Of a DNA stretch of 64,000 bases, positions 37,225-53,792 are shown piece after piece. Made by a program: the position numbers and the translations under genes. The number at the start of each line of letters is the position of its first letter. Within the stretch, counting starts at the first letter, position 1. The notes under the pieces were generated by a model. It had not been told where the DNA came from. It made no database searches and saw only the letters and a list, made by a program, of their open reading frames with translations. The stretch spans positions 1 through 64,000 of the forward strand of contig NZ_JAEAGP010000001.1 of NCBI RefSeq assembly GCF_015999305.1. The letters are read 5' to 3'. Origin of the DNA: Erythrobacter sp. YJ-T3-07 (GTDB taxonomy: Bacteria > Pseudomonadota > Alphaproteobacteria > Sphingomonadales > Sphingomonadaceae).

Positions 37225-39549
37225 CTAGGCTAGCTGGCAGCGGATCGGGTGGACGTTGGAGGCGACTTGCTCCGGCGCGAGCAGCTGTTCGGGCCCGGAC
37301 TCTTCCCGCGATGCAGCGGGACGCGCCGCCATCTCGCCCTCGAGCGGGCGCGAGATGTAATAGCCCTGCGCCTCGAGGCAGCCGTGCCGCTTGAGCCAGT
37401 CGTACTGCTCCTTAGTCTCGACCCCTTCGGCAGTGGTTTCCATGCCCAGCGCGCGGGCGAGCATGATGACGTTACGCACGATCGCCTGACAATCGGCGCG
37501 CTCCAGCATTTCGGAGACGAAGCAGCGGTCGATCTTGATCTTGTCGAAGGGGAAGGCGCGCAGGTAATTGAGCGAGGAATAGCCCGTCCCGAAATCGTCG
37601 AGCGCGATGCGCACGCCCAGATCGCGCAGGCGGTGGAGCAGTTCCACATTGGTCTCGCTGTCGTGCATCAGCGCGCTCTCGGTGATCTCGATCTCGACCC
37701 TCTGCGGGTCGATCTGCGCCTCGGCGATGGCATTGGTCAGCACGGTGACGAGGTTCGGATTGCACATCTGCACGGGCGAGAGGTTGATCGCGATGCGATG
37801 CGGCTCGTCCCAGCTGGCCGCTTCCTCGATCGCCTGGCGGATGATCCACTCGCCCAGCGGGATGATCAGCCCGGTGTCTTCCGCGATATCGATGAACTCG
37901 CCCGGCAGGATGCGCCCGCGCACGGGATGTTCCCACCTGACCAGCGTTTCCTTGCCGGTCCACTCGCCGGTCTTGAGGCACACCTGCGGCTGGTAGACCA
38001 GGGTGAACTGCCCTTCGGCAATCGCGGTGCGCAGGTCCAGCTCCAGATTGCGGCGGGCATGTTCGTTGTGATTGAGCGAGGGGTCGTAGTCGGCAAAGGT
38101 CGATCGCCCGGCGCGCTTGGCGGCATAGAGCGCAAGGTCGGCCCGGCGCATCAGTTCCTCGCCATCGACACCCTCATCGGGGCTGTAGCCGACCCCGACC
38201 GAGGCGGACACGCGCACGGTCTGCCCGTCGATATTGAACGGCTGTGCCATCGCATCGACGATCCGCGCCGCACACTGGTGGACCGCTTCGAGATTGCTGA
38301 CCCGGGTCAGCAACACCGCGAATTCGTCGCCCCCCAGCCGCGCGGCGAGATCGTGTTCGCGGATCACGCCGAGAATCCGGCGCGCAGCCGCCCGCACCAG
38401 CCCGTCGCCGACATGATGGCCGAGCGTGTCGTTGACCGACTTGAAGTGATCGAGATCGATATAGAGCAGCGCAATCCGCCGCCGCCTGCCGTTCCCGGCG
38501 AGCAGTTCGGTGAGGCTTTCGTTGAACAGATGCCGGTTGGCGAGCTCGGTCAGCTGGTCGTAGCGGGCCATCCGCGCGACCCGCTGTTCGGTCTGGCGGC
38601 TTTCGGTCACATCGCGCAGCACACCGCGCACCGAGCCGTCGCTGGCCGGATTGCCGGAGATCGTCCACCAGCGCTTTTCGCCGCCCGCGGTGATTTCCAG
38701 CGCAAGATCGCGGAACGGCACCCGGTCGAGCAGCAGCGTCGCCAGCCGCTCGCGCGCGGGGCCGGCATCGAACAGGCCGACCAGCTCGCGCCCTTCCAGA
38801 AAGTCGCGGTCGACTCCGGCCGCATGGCCGAAGCGTTCGCACACGTTCATCAGGCAATTGCCCTCGTCGACCTCCCACAGCCAGTCGGAGGAGGACGCCT
38901 CGTATTCATGCAGCAGCAGCTTGACCGTTTCGGCAGTGCGCTGCTGGTCGAACTGTTCGCGACACGACTCTTCGAACTGGCGCCCCTGCCGCCGGGTCGA
39001 CCGGATGAGTGCGTAGCCGAAGGCGAGCGCAAGCACGAGCGAGGGCCAGGAAAATTCGTCTCTCATGGTGAAGGACAGTACTGCTGCCGCCAGCATCGCC
39101 CCGCCCAGATAGCTGGTCAACGGCGCGGGCATGGAGCGGTAGGCGATGACCGAGGATGCCAGCAGACCCGCGGTCAGCACCGCAAAGAACACCGGATGCG
39201 CATGGAACAGGGTGGGGAAGAACACCACCGCGCCCAGCACCCAGAACGCGGTTTCGGTGTTCGCCGCGATCTGCAGTTCGCGATGGAACTTGTGCAGGTG
39301 CGTGACGTCGATCGTATCGGGATAGAAATCCAGCGAGAGCCGCCACTGGCGGAAGTTGCACAAGGCGATCATTGCCGCCCACGGCAGGCCGTAGGTTGCG
39401 GCTGGGTGGCCCCACAGCGCGACCACGCAGGCAAGCGCCGCGAAGGAATGGAGCGCGCACAGCGATGGCAGATGGGACGTCAGTTCACGCAGGCGCCAGG
39501 CGAGCAGAAGATTGCGCTCACCCAGAATCGCCATCTGTTTATCGATCAC
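37225..39549 (-). CDS. Membrane GGDEF-EAL (cyclic-di-GMP) protein with a PAS-like domain
   Basis: A 774-residue signalling protein. The N-terminus has about five or six membrane segments (about 30-190), followed by a PAS-like region (about 215-325). The GGDEF site is intact in RLGGDEFAVLL (about 415), so cyclase activity is plausible. In the EAL domain the signature is ETLVRW in place of EALVRW; the rest (DDFGTGYSSL, KIDRCFV) is conserved, so phosphodiesterase activity is also plausible. The start is GTG 39549, with GAGGAGGG seven bases upstream; ATG 39534 is less well placed. Confidence 0.92.
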   Translation of the reverse strand: MIDKQMAILGERNLLLAWRLRELTSHLPSLCALHSFAALACVVALWGHPAATYGLPWAAMIALCNFRQWRLSLDFYPDTIDVTHLHKFHRELQIAANTETAFWVLGAVVFFPTLFHAHPVFFAVLTAGLLASSVIAYRSMPAPLTSYLGGAMLAAAVLSFTMRDEFSWPSLVLALAFGYALIRSTRRQGRQFEESCREQFDQQRTAETVKLLLHEYEASSSDWLWEVDEGNCLMNVCERFGHAAGVDRDFLEGRELVGLFDAGPARERLATLLLDRVPFRDLALEITAGGEKRWWTISGNPASDGSVRGVLRDVTESRQTEQRVARMARYDQLTELANRHLFNESLTELLAGNGRRRRIALLYIDLDHFKSVNDTLGHHVGDGLVRAAARRILGVIREHDLAARLGGDEFAVLLTRVSNLEAVHQCAARIVDAMAQPFNIDGQTVRVSASVGVGYSPDEGVDGEELMRRADLALYAAKRAGRSTFADYDPSLNHNEHARRNLELDLRTAIAEGQFTLVYQPQVCLKTGEWTGKETLVRWEHPVRGRILPGEFIDIAEDTGLIIPLGEWIIRQAIEEAASWDEPHRIAINLSPVQMCNPNLVTVLTNAIAEAQIDPQRVEIEITESALMHDSETNVELLHRLRDLGVRIALDDFGTGYSSLNYLRAFPFDKIKIDRCFVSEMLERADCQAIVRNVIMLARALGMETTAEGVETKEQYDWLKRHGCLEAQGYYISRPLEGEMAARPAASREESGPEQLLAPEQVASNVHPIRCQLA

Positions 39550-39761
39550 ACAGCGTCCCTCCTCGGGGGAAGCGACTAGCCAGCAAGTCTTAAAGGACCA
39601 TCAAACAGACTGTCCTGTTTTTGAAACAAAAGTGCTGGTTGGCGACATTTTTTCTGCTGTGAATTGGGCCGCGTGTCGAATGTGTGCGCACGGGTGCCTC
39701 GCGAAGCGGGCGGGCGCGCCTGCTTTCCGCAAGCGTCAGCCCGCTTGCCGTCGCCGAATCT

Positions 39762-40586
39762 CTACTGACCGAACAGCGTCAGGCTGCGCCCATGACCGGA
39801 CAGGCGCACCCCGTTGTGCGGCGTACGCTCGATCCGGTCGGCGCCGCGGATCGCGTCCATTACCTCGGCCAGACGCGGCGGAGGCGCAATCTTGCAGACC
39901 AGCGCTGCCGGGTCGGGGCGGGTGTCGCTCGCGATCGCTTCGAAGCGCGCGCCGGAGATGCGGTAGACCAGATGCGCCCCGGCGCAGCGCGGGCTCCACC
40001 AGATTTCATGCTCGTCGGCGCTCAACGCGATGCCGTAAGGTTCATCGAAGTCCTCGCCATCGATCCCGGAAACCCGCCACTCCCCTGCGAGCGTCGTGGG
40101 CGCAGCAGGGGTTGCTGGGTGGAGCGCGATGCTCGCGCCCGCGCGTGACAACACAACCGAACCGTCAGCAGCTTCCACCGCGCTCCACCGGCCTGCAAGC
40201 GCGTCGAGCACGCGCGGCAGATCCTGCGGGTAGCCGATCTCGCAGACGACCTGCTCGCGATCTCGCTCGGGCAGAGAGAATTCGATCCCGCTACCCGCTG
40301 CGCGGTAAGAGATCGACTGGCCCGCGCAGTCCGGTTCCCAGACCAGCGAATCGCCCCGGCCGGTCAGTGCGATCGGATGGGGCAAGGCCTGGCCATCGAT
40401 GCTTGAGATCACCCATTTTCCGGAAAGGTCGGGCAAGGATGCGGCGTCTGGCGTGTTGTTCGCCGCCGCCGCAGCGCGCGCGCCGTCCGCTCCGGCCTGC
40501 CCGGCGGGGCCGACGCAGGCGCTCACCACCAGCATCGCGGCAAGAAGGGCGGACGAACCGGCAAGGCGGGCGGATATGGTGTGCAT
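39762..40586 (-). CDS. Lipoprotein with two tandem META-like domains
   Basis: A 274-residue predicted lipoprotein: signal peptide with lipobox VVSACVG (Cys about 24), an Ala-rich linker, then two similar modules beginning LSGKWVISSIDGQ (about 54) and LAGEWRVSGIDGE (about 165). Each has a strand-rich core with PDCAG or PRCAG, suggesting an internal duplication of a META/HslJ-like fold. ATG 40586 has AGGA eight bases upstream. Outer-membrane attachment is inferred. Confidence 0.75.
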   Translation of the reverse strand: MHTISARLAGSSALLAAMLVVSACVGPAGQAGADGARAAAAANNTPDAASLPDLSGKWVISSIDGQALPHPIALTGRGDSLVWEPDCAGQSISYRAAGSGIEFSLPERDREQVVCEIGYPQDLPRVLDALAGRWSAVEAADGSVVLSRAGASIALHPATPAAPTTLAGEWRVSGIDGEDFDEPYGIALSADEHEIWWSPRCAGAHLVYRISGARFEAIASDTRPDPAALVCKIAPPPRLAEVMDAIRGADRIERTPHNGVRLSGHGRSLTLFGQ

Positions 40587-40626
40587 GGTCTGTATCCTGT
40601 GTGCCGGAGAAACGCATTCCGGCGTG

Positions 40627-40664
40627 AAAAAGGCCCCGGAAGATCGCTCTTCCGGGGCCTTTTT
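40627..40664. terminator. Bidirectional rho-independent terminator after rpoC
   Basis: A 17-pair stem with a TCGC loop and A-tract on the left and T-tract on the right. On the minus strand it follows the rpoC stop by about 30 bases; the gene at 39762-40586 starts just beyond it. Confidence 0.9.
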
Positions 40665-40690
40665 CTCTTCGCCGTGGCGTGAACCTGCGC

Positions 40691-45037
<4,347 letters not shown>

Positions 45038-45111
45038 TTCTCACATCCCTTTGAGGGGAAAACAGGGGGCGGAGGGGACGGGCGACCCGCGCAGGGCCGC
45101 CCCGCCTCCCG

Positions 45112-49305
<4,194 letters not shown>

Positions 49306-49599
49306 AAGTCGAGAGAACCTCTTCTGCCGTTCGCACGCGAGACCGAAGGCAAAAGGCCCTCGCCACGCGCGAGTCATGAAAATATCGCTGCACGAGGGGA
49401 ACAGGCCATGACGCGGGCGGCATATCGGCAGGCGCACCATGCGTCTGCCGTTGGGGTCATACCGCCGCGAGGGTCTGGCCGCGCCGCTTCCTTCCCGGGA
49501 TCCGAATCTCGCGCGTGATTCGGCCTTGCTCGAAGCTGGCGTGTCCGGGCCATATAGGAATCTGCAGGCCAAGTGTCAAAGGCAGGCGGAATTTTTCGT
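49306..49599. other. Gap upstream of rpoB, no gene seen
   Basis: This stretch must contain the rpoBC promoter and leader on the minus strand, but I see no clear box and no open frame with a ribosome site. It lacks the rplL 3' end usually found before rpoB. Confidence 0.5.
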
Positions 49600-49601
49600 T
49601 T

Positions 49602-49695
49602 TTCGATCAGGGATTTATCGTTTTTCGATATTTATCGATTGACGATAAGTTCGGGTCCGGTTATTGAATATCGATATCGGATACAAAGGAGATCG
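49602..49695 (+). promoter_or_regulatory. AT-rich promoter/operator with repeated TATCG-N5-CGATA sites
   Basis: Two TATCG-N5-CGATA pairs lie end to end (49616-49630 and 49633-49647), and TATCGATA (49669-49676, extended palindrome ATATCGATAT) follows. TTGACG (49639-49644) with 17 bases to TATTGA (49662-49667) could be the promoter. The base composition contrasts with the surrounding GC-rich DNA. The HTH protein at 50685 is a likely binder. Confidence 0.6.
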
Positions 49696-49699
49696 ATAA

Positions 49700-49837
49700 A
49701 TGACCGACACCGCCAAACACATCACCGCTGCCCTCACCGCGATCATCATCGCCGCCACCAGCATGACCGCCGTGGTCACCGTACCTCCCGCCGAAGACGG
49801 CATGGTCGCCACCGTCCACACGATCGAGGTCGCCTGA
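49700..49837 (+). CDS. Tiny exported or membrane peptide, 45 aa, first of a tandem pair
   Basis: ATG 49700 follows AAAGGAGAT, a strong ribosome site. The peptide starts MTDTAKHITAALTAIIIAATS, a hydrophobic segment, then TAVVTVPPAEDG. The next gene encodes a similar peptide (TAITTVPPAQDG), so the two are paralogs. No known family. With the DUF2975 and HTH genes it forms one unit behind the TATCG operator array. Confidence 0.7.
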   Translation: MTDTAKHITAALTAIIIAATSMTAVVTVPPAEDGMVATVHTIEVA

Positions 49838-49875
49838 GCCGGCGCCTCGAGACAACCAACACAGGGAACCCCATC

Positions 49876-50028
49876 ATGCCCAAGCTTGCCCAGAACCTCC
49901 TCGCCCTCGCCGTCGCCGTGCTGGTCGCCGGCACCAGCCTGACCGCGATCACCACCGTGCCGCCTGCACAGGATGGCACCGCCACCACCTACGCCAGCCT
50001 CACGCACAGCCCGCGCGAACTGGCCTGA
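49876..50028 (+). CDS. Tiny exported or membrane peptide, 50 aa, second of the pair
   Basis: ATG 49876 follows AGGGAA. MPKLAQNLLALAVAVLVAGTS is a signal- or anchor-like segment, then LTAITTVPPAQDG, matching the preceding peptide. About 50 bases separate it from DUF2975. The pair may be small exported signals or holin-like peptides; no function can be given. Confidence 0.72.
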   Translation: MPKLAQNLLALAVAVLVAGTSLTAITTVPPAQDGTATTYASLTHSPRELA

Positions 50029-50082
50029 CCCAGCACCCGACGCCCGCCCCACAATGGGGCCCGACAACAGGGGAAAACTATC

Positions 50083-50646
50083 ATGACCAATGCCCTCAAT
50101 GATCCGCTGCTGCTGATCGGCAAGATCTTCTGCATCTTCCTCCAGGCCGTCATGGCGCTCGCCGCGATCGCCCTCGCCATCGCAATTCCCGTGGTCCTGT
50201 TCGCGCAAGGGCTGATCCAGGCGGAAATCGTCAAGGAACTGCCCGGAGTGACCGAGCAATTCCCCGGTCTGCTGATCGCCGCGATCATGGCCATCGGCTT
50301 CGCGATCGTCGCCATGCTGTTCGTCTTCTTCCGCAAGCTGCGCCGGATCATCGGCACGGTCGGCGAAGGCGACCCCTTCCAGCCGCAGAACGCCACGCGG
50401 CTGAGCCAGATGGGCTGGCTGATGCTGGGCACGCAACTGGTCATCATTCCCGCCGGGGTCATCGCGATGCAGCTGGCGAAATATGCCGACGCGATCGAGA
50501 AGGCGGGCGCCAAGGATTTCAGCCTAACCTTCGACGACGGCGGCTTCGATATGACCGCGCTGTTGCTGACCGTGATCCTGTTCATCCTAGCCCGCGTGTT
50601 CCGCCACGGCGCCGCGATGCGCGAAGACCTGGAAGGAACCGTGTGA
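50083..50646 (+). CDS. DUF2975 membrane protein
   Basis: A 187-residue integral membrane protein with four hydrophobic segments and the DUF2975 core (FRKLRRIIGTVGEGDPFQPQNA-like stretch and GWLMLGTQLVIIP). DUF2975 genes are often paired with a small YozG-like HTH gene, as here, where the stop TGA sits just before that reading frame. ATG 50083 follows AGGGGAAAA. Function of the pair is unknown. Confidence 0.85.
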   Translation: MTNALNDPLLLIGKIFCIFLQAVMALAAIALAIAIPVVLFAQGLIQAEIVKELPGVTEQFPGLLIAAIMAIGFAIVAMLFVFFRKLRRIIGTVGEGDPFQPQNATRLSQMGWLMLGTQLVIIPAGVIAMQLAKYADAIEKAGAKDFSLTFDDGGFDMTALLLTVILFILARVFRHGAAMREDLEGTV

Positions 50647-50684
50647 TGCCCCCCTCCCCCGACACCCCCGACGGAGCTGCCATC

Positions 50685-50894
50685 ATGGTGAAACTGGACG
50701 ACCTGCTGCACGAACGCCGCATGACCCTGACCGAACTGGCCGAGCGAGTCGGCATGACACTGGCCAACCTCTCGATCCTCAAGACAGGCAAGGCCAAGGC
50801 GATCCGCTTCTCCACGCTCGAGGCGATCTGCCGCGAACTGGAATGCCAGCCGGGCGATCTGCTCGCCTACGACACCCGCAGCGAAACCGCCTGA
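50685..50894 (+). CDS. Small Cro/CI-family HTH regulator (YozG-like)
   Basis: A 69-residue protein with an HTH (LTELAERVGMTLANLSILKTGKAKAIRFSTLEAICRELEC). ATG 50685 is chosen: GGAG lies eight bases upstream and the length fits the YozG/HTH_26 family. An in-frame ATG at 50646 that overlaps the DUF2975 stop is possible. It probably regulates its own unit through the TATCG sites. Confidence 0.85.
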   Translation: MVKLDDLLHERRMTLTELAERVGMTLANLSILKTGKAKAIRFSTLEAICRELECQPGDLLAYDTRSETA

Positions 50895-51092
50895 ACCCCC
50901 GCGCGAAGCTCCCTGCCCCCCATCCGCACGGGAGCTTCGCCTTTCCCTCCAAGGCAGCCGATCCAGAGAAACACGCTAAGTCCCTGAACAATATTGCTTG
51001 GCGCGGGAACCGCGATGGAGCATGGGCGGTTGCCACCAAATCCGAATGCCGGGGGAATGGTCCCCCGGATCGAGAAAACAGGGGGAATTACC

Positions 51093-51341
51093 TTGAAGAA
51101 GATCATCGCAACCGCCGCCATCGCCACCTTCGCTCTCTCGCTCGCCGCTTGCGACGGCGCCAAGGAAGACGCCGGTGAACAGGCCGACGACGTCACCGAA
51201 GCGCAGGGCGAAGTCCTCGACGCGCAGTCGGGCGTGACCGAAGCCCAGGCCGATCTGGCCGAAGAAAAGGGCGACGAAGCCACTGCCGAGCAGCTTGAAG
51301 ACAAGGCTGACATGCAGGAAGACGCCGCCGACGAGATGTAA
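51093..51341 (+). CDS. Small acidic lipoprotein, 82 aa, TTG start
   Basis: TTG 51093 follows GGGGGAA by about six bases. The N-terminus KKIIATAAIATFALSLAACDG is a lipoprotein signal with the lipobox at Cys about 20. The mature part is strongly acidic and heptad-like (GVTEAQADLAEEKGDEATAEQLEDKADMQ), a coiled-coil. An in-frame ATG at 50994 would add 33 residues with no signal peptide. Family not recognised. Confidence 0.75.
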   Translation: MKKIIATAAIATFALSLAACDGAKEDAGEQADDVTEAQGEVLDAQSGVTEAQADLAEEKGDEATAEQLEDKADMQEDAADEM

Positions 51342-51369
51342 TCTCGCCGGGTTTTCGGACCTGACAGAA

Positions 51370-51416
51370 GCGGCCGCGCCATCCTTCGGGATTGCGTGGC
51401 CGTTTTGCGTCGGGCC
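51370..51416 (+). terminator. Terminator-like hairpin after the small lipoprotein
   Basis: CGGCC pairs with GGCCG around an inner CATCC-TTC-GGGAT stem, followed by TTTT. It also lies just past the 51421-51774 stop on the opposite strand. Confidence 0.55.
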
Positions 51417-51420
51417 GCGA

Positions 51421-51774
51421 TCAGCTGTCGCGGCAGCGGATCCAGTGGCGCCTGCCCTGGTAGAGCACCGTTCCATCGTAGGCATCGCCCTTGCGCACCG
51501 CCTTGACCACCGCCAGCCGCTCGTTCGCCTGCGGGTCGGTCAGCACCAGCCGCAGTTCACTATCGTCCAGCCACCATTGCGGCGCTTCGACGGACACGTC
51601 TCTGCCATCGACCTGCAACCTGTGGGCGAACAACGCCGAACCTGCCGTGTGACCGAACCCGACCGCGATCTCGATCGCCGGCTCGGACGCAGTGCGGCAC
51701 ACAAACCCACCGGTCGCATGGGCCGGGCTGGCGAGCATCGCGAATACGGGCAGGGCGATCAGGAGACTGCGCAT
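51421..51774 (-). CDS. Secreted protein of unknown function, 117 aa
   Basis: Starts with a signal peptide (MRSLLIALPVFAMLASPAHA), then a beta-rich Trp/Cys-containing domain ending GRRHWIRCRDS. Two Cys (near FVCR and IRCRD) could form a disulfide. ATG 51774. No family recognised. It shares a divergent region of about 358 bases with rplJ. Confidence 0.7.
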   Translation of the reverse strand: MRSLLIALPVFAMLASPAHATGGFVCRTASEPAIEIAVGFGHTAGSALFAHRLQVDGRDVSVEAPQWWLDDSELRLVLTDPQANERLAVVKAVRKGDAYDGTVLYQGRRHWIRCRDS

Positions 51775-52132
51775 TGCAGCCTGTTGCCCGGGCCCGCGTG
51801 AACCGACGGTGGACGCCGCGCGCCACCCGCTTTTGCTTGACTCCGCGCACGTTCTCGCTAAGTGCCCGGCCCGACCGCTCCGGCCATGTGCCCTGCGGTC
51901 ATCCGTCCGAGACAGTTGGTGACCGGAATATGCCGGTCTTAATTTCCAGCCTAGACGGGGAAACGAGATTTACGGCGGCCCGCATGTCCCCATGCGCCGC
52001 AATCGCATCCTATAGCCGGATGTACCTCCTTCCCCTTCAAACGGACCCATGGCCTCGCAGCTTTTGCGGCGGGGTCGAACGTGAGCCGGTCGTCTCCGTT
52101 TATTCGGATTCGACCATAGTGAAGGAGTAAGC
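51775..52132 (+). other. rplJ leader/intergenic region; no gene seen
   Basis: Short GC-rich pairings occur, but I cannot identify an L10-leader kink-turn with confidence. It should carry the rplJL promoter. GAAGGAG lies just before the rplJ ATG. Confidence 0.4.
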
Positions 52133-52648
52133 ATGGATCGTTCGCAAAAAACCGATGCGGTCGCTCAGCTGAACAACGTCTTCAACGAGGCGGGCGTGGT
52201 GGTCGTCACCCGCAACCTCGGCCTGACGGTGGCGGAATCCACCGATCTGCGCGCGAAGATGCGGGAAGCCGGCGCGACTTACCAGGTTGCGAAGAACCGT
52301 CTTGCCAAGATCGCCCTCAAGGACACCGACTATGCAGGTATCGAAGAATACCTGAACGGTCCGACCGCCCTCGCATACAGCGAAGATCCGGTTGCCGCGG
52401 CCAAGGCCGTGGTGGAGTTCGCGAAGACCAACGACCGCATCGAAGTGGTCGGTGGCTCGATGGGCTCGCAGGTGCTCGACGAAGCAGGTGTCAGGGCTCT
52501 CGCCTCGATGCCCAGCCTCGACGAACTGCGTGGCAAGCTCGTTGGTCTGGTCAACGCCCCCGCGACGAAAATCGCGCAGGTCGTCAATGCCCCGGCGAAC
52601 AAGCTCGCTCGTGTCTTCGGCGCGTATGCCGCCAAGGACGCTGCGTAA
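52133..52648 (+). CDS. rplJ: Ribosomal protein L10
   Basis: A 171-residue protein that anchors L7/L12 to the ribosome stalk. MDRSQKTDAVAQLNNVFNEAGVVVVTRN and the RAKMREAGATYQVAKNRLAKIAL segments are typical. ATG 52133 follows AAGGAG. It is followed by rplL after 70 bases. rpoBC, its usual downstream partner, lies on the opposite strand beyond an accessory block. Confidence 0.97.
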   Translation: MDRSQKTDAVAQLNNVFNEAGVVVVTRNLGLTVAESTDLRAKMREAGATYQVAKNRLAKIALKDTDYAGIEEYLNGPTALAYSEDPVAAAKAVVEFAKTNDRIEVVGGSMGSQVLDEAGVRALASMPSLDELRGKLVGLVNAPATKIAQVVNAPANKLARVFGAYAAKDAA

Positions 52649-52718
52649 GACGTTTTTCCGCACGACATTTCCGGCCGCGGCATGAGCCCGGCCACGCTAT
52701 TTTTTGGAGTGAATTATC

Positions 52719-53093
52719 ATGGCTGACATCGCCAAGCTCGTTGAAGAACTTTCGAAGCTGACCGTCCTCGAAGCAGCTGACCTCGCCAAGGCTCTTGAAG
52801 AAGAGTGGGGCGTGAGCGCCGCTGCTGCCGTTGCGGTTGCAGGCCCGGCTGCCGGTGGCGACGCCCCGGCTGCTGAAGAAAAGGACGAATTCGACGTCAT
52901 TCTCACCGGCGACGGTGGCAAGAAGATCCAGGTCATCAAGGAAGTCCGCGCCATCACCGGCCTGGGCCTCACCGAAGCCAAGGCTCTCGTCGAAGGCGCG
53001 CCCAAGCCGCTCAAGGAAGGCGTCAACAAGGCCGAAGCCGAAGAAGTCAAGAGCAAGATCGAAGCCGCTGGCGGCACGGTCGAGCTCAAGTAA
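52719..53093 (+). CDS. rplL: Ribosomal protein L7/L12
   Basis: A 124-residue acidic stalk protein that recruits translation factors. N-terminal helix pair, hinge rich in Ala and the C-terminal [39 protein letters not shown] domain are all intact. A strong terminator follows. Confidence 0.98.
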   Translation: MADIAKLVEELSKLTVLEAADLAKALEEEWGVSAAAAVAVAGPAAGGDAPAAEEKDEFDVILTGDGGKKIQVIKEVRAITGLGLTEAKALVEGAPKPLKEGVNKAEAEEVKSKIEAAGGTVELK

Positions 53094-53120
53094 GCTCTTC
53101 TCGCTTCCGAGCGAAATCGA

Positions 53121-53153
53121 AGGGGCGGTGCCAGCGATGGCGCCGCCCTTTTT
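53121..53153 (+). terminator. Rho-independent terminator after rplL
   Basis: GGGCGGTGCCA and TGGCGCCGCCC pair with one G-U around GCGA, followed by five T. Confidence 0.9.
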
Positions 53154-53230
53154 CGTGCCCTATCGAATCCCGTTGATCTCCCCGTGTCCCGGGCTCACCA
53201 TCAGTCGCATGCCGAAAAGGAGCCGATGGC

Positions 53231-53785
53231 ATGCTTGCACTTGTCTTCCCTCTAGCGCTCGCCGCCCAGGACCCTGCGATCGGCACGCCTTGTGAGCAAG
53301 TTGCCGCGCAAGAGAGCTACTCCGGGCCCATGGATGTCTGCGATCCCCTGCTGGAAGGTGCAAACGCATATTCGGCAACGATGCGTGCGAGCCTCACCCC
53401 GCGACCGGCCGCAAAGCAGGTCATGGTCTATCAGCGGGACGGGGAGTGGTTCCTGCATGCCGAAGGATATCGCTGGGAGGGAAGCCTGGTGGAGACCCGC
53501 CGCAATGACATGCCGATATCGCCCGCCGACGCCGCCGCGATCGGCAAGGAAATGAACACGGCCTCTCTCGCGGCCCTGGCTCAGGTCCCTTATTACGGCT
53601 TTCCGAACGTCATCTGCACCGACGGGTCGACGATCGAACTCGCCGCCGCGATCGAGGGGGCACGCTATGCGGCTCGCCAGCACAGCTGCGCGGCCCCCCA
53701 GCAACTCGAGCGGACAGCGGCGCTCTTCAGGGAATTGGCGATCAAGTACGATCCCGCGTTCGAAGGATACCTGTCAGGCCTGTAG
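53231..53785 (+). CDS. Secreted protein of unknown function, 184 aa
   Basis: ATG 53231 follows AAAGGAG by about eight bases. A short signal-like N-terminus (MLALVFPLALAAQ) precedes a soluble domain with several Cys (PCEQ, VCDPL, ICTDG, HSCAAP), which could form two disulfides. No family recognised. It ends convergent with the antiporter gene, seven bases apart. Confidence 0.7.
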   Translation: MLALVFPLALAAQDPAIGTPCEQVAAQESYSGPMDVCDPLLEGANAYSATMRASLTPRPAAKQVMVYQRDGEWFLHAEGYRWEGSLVETRRNDMPISPADAAAIGKEMNTASLAALAQVPYYGFPNVICTDGSTIELAAAIEGARYAARQHSCAAPQQLERTAALFRELAIKYDPAFEGYLSGL

Positions 53786-53792
53786 GGCAGGC

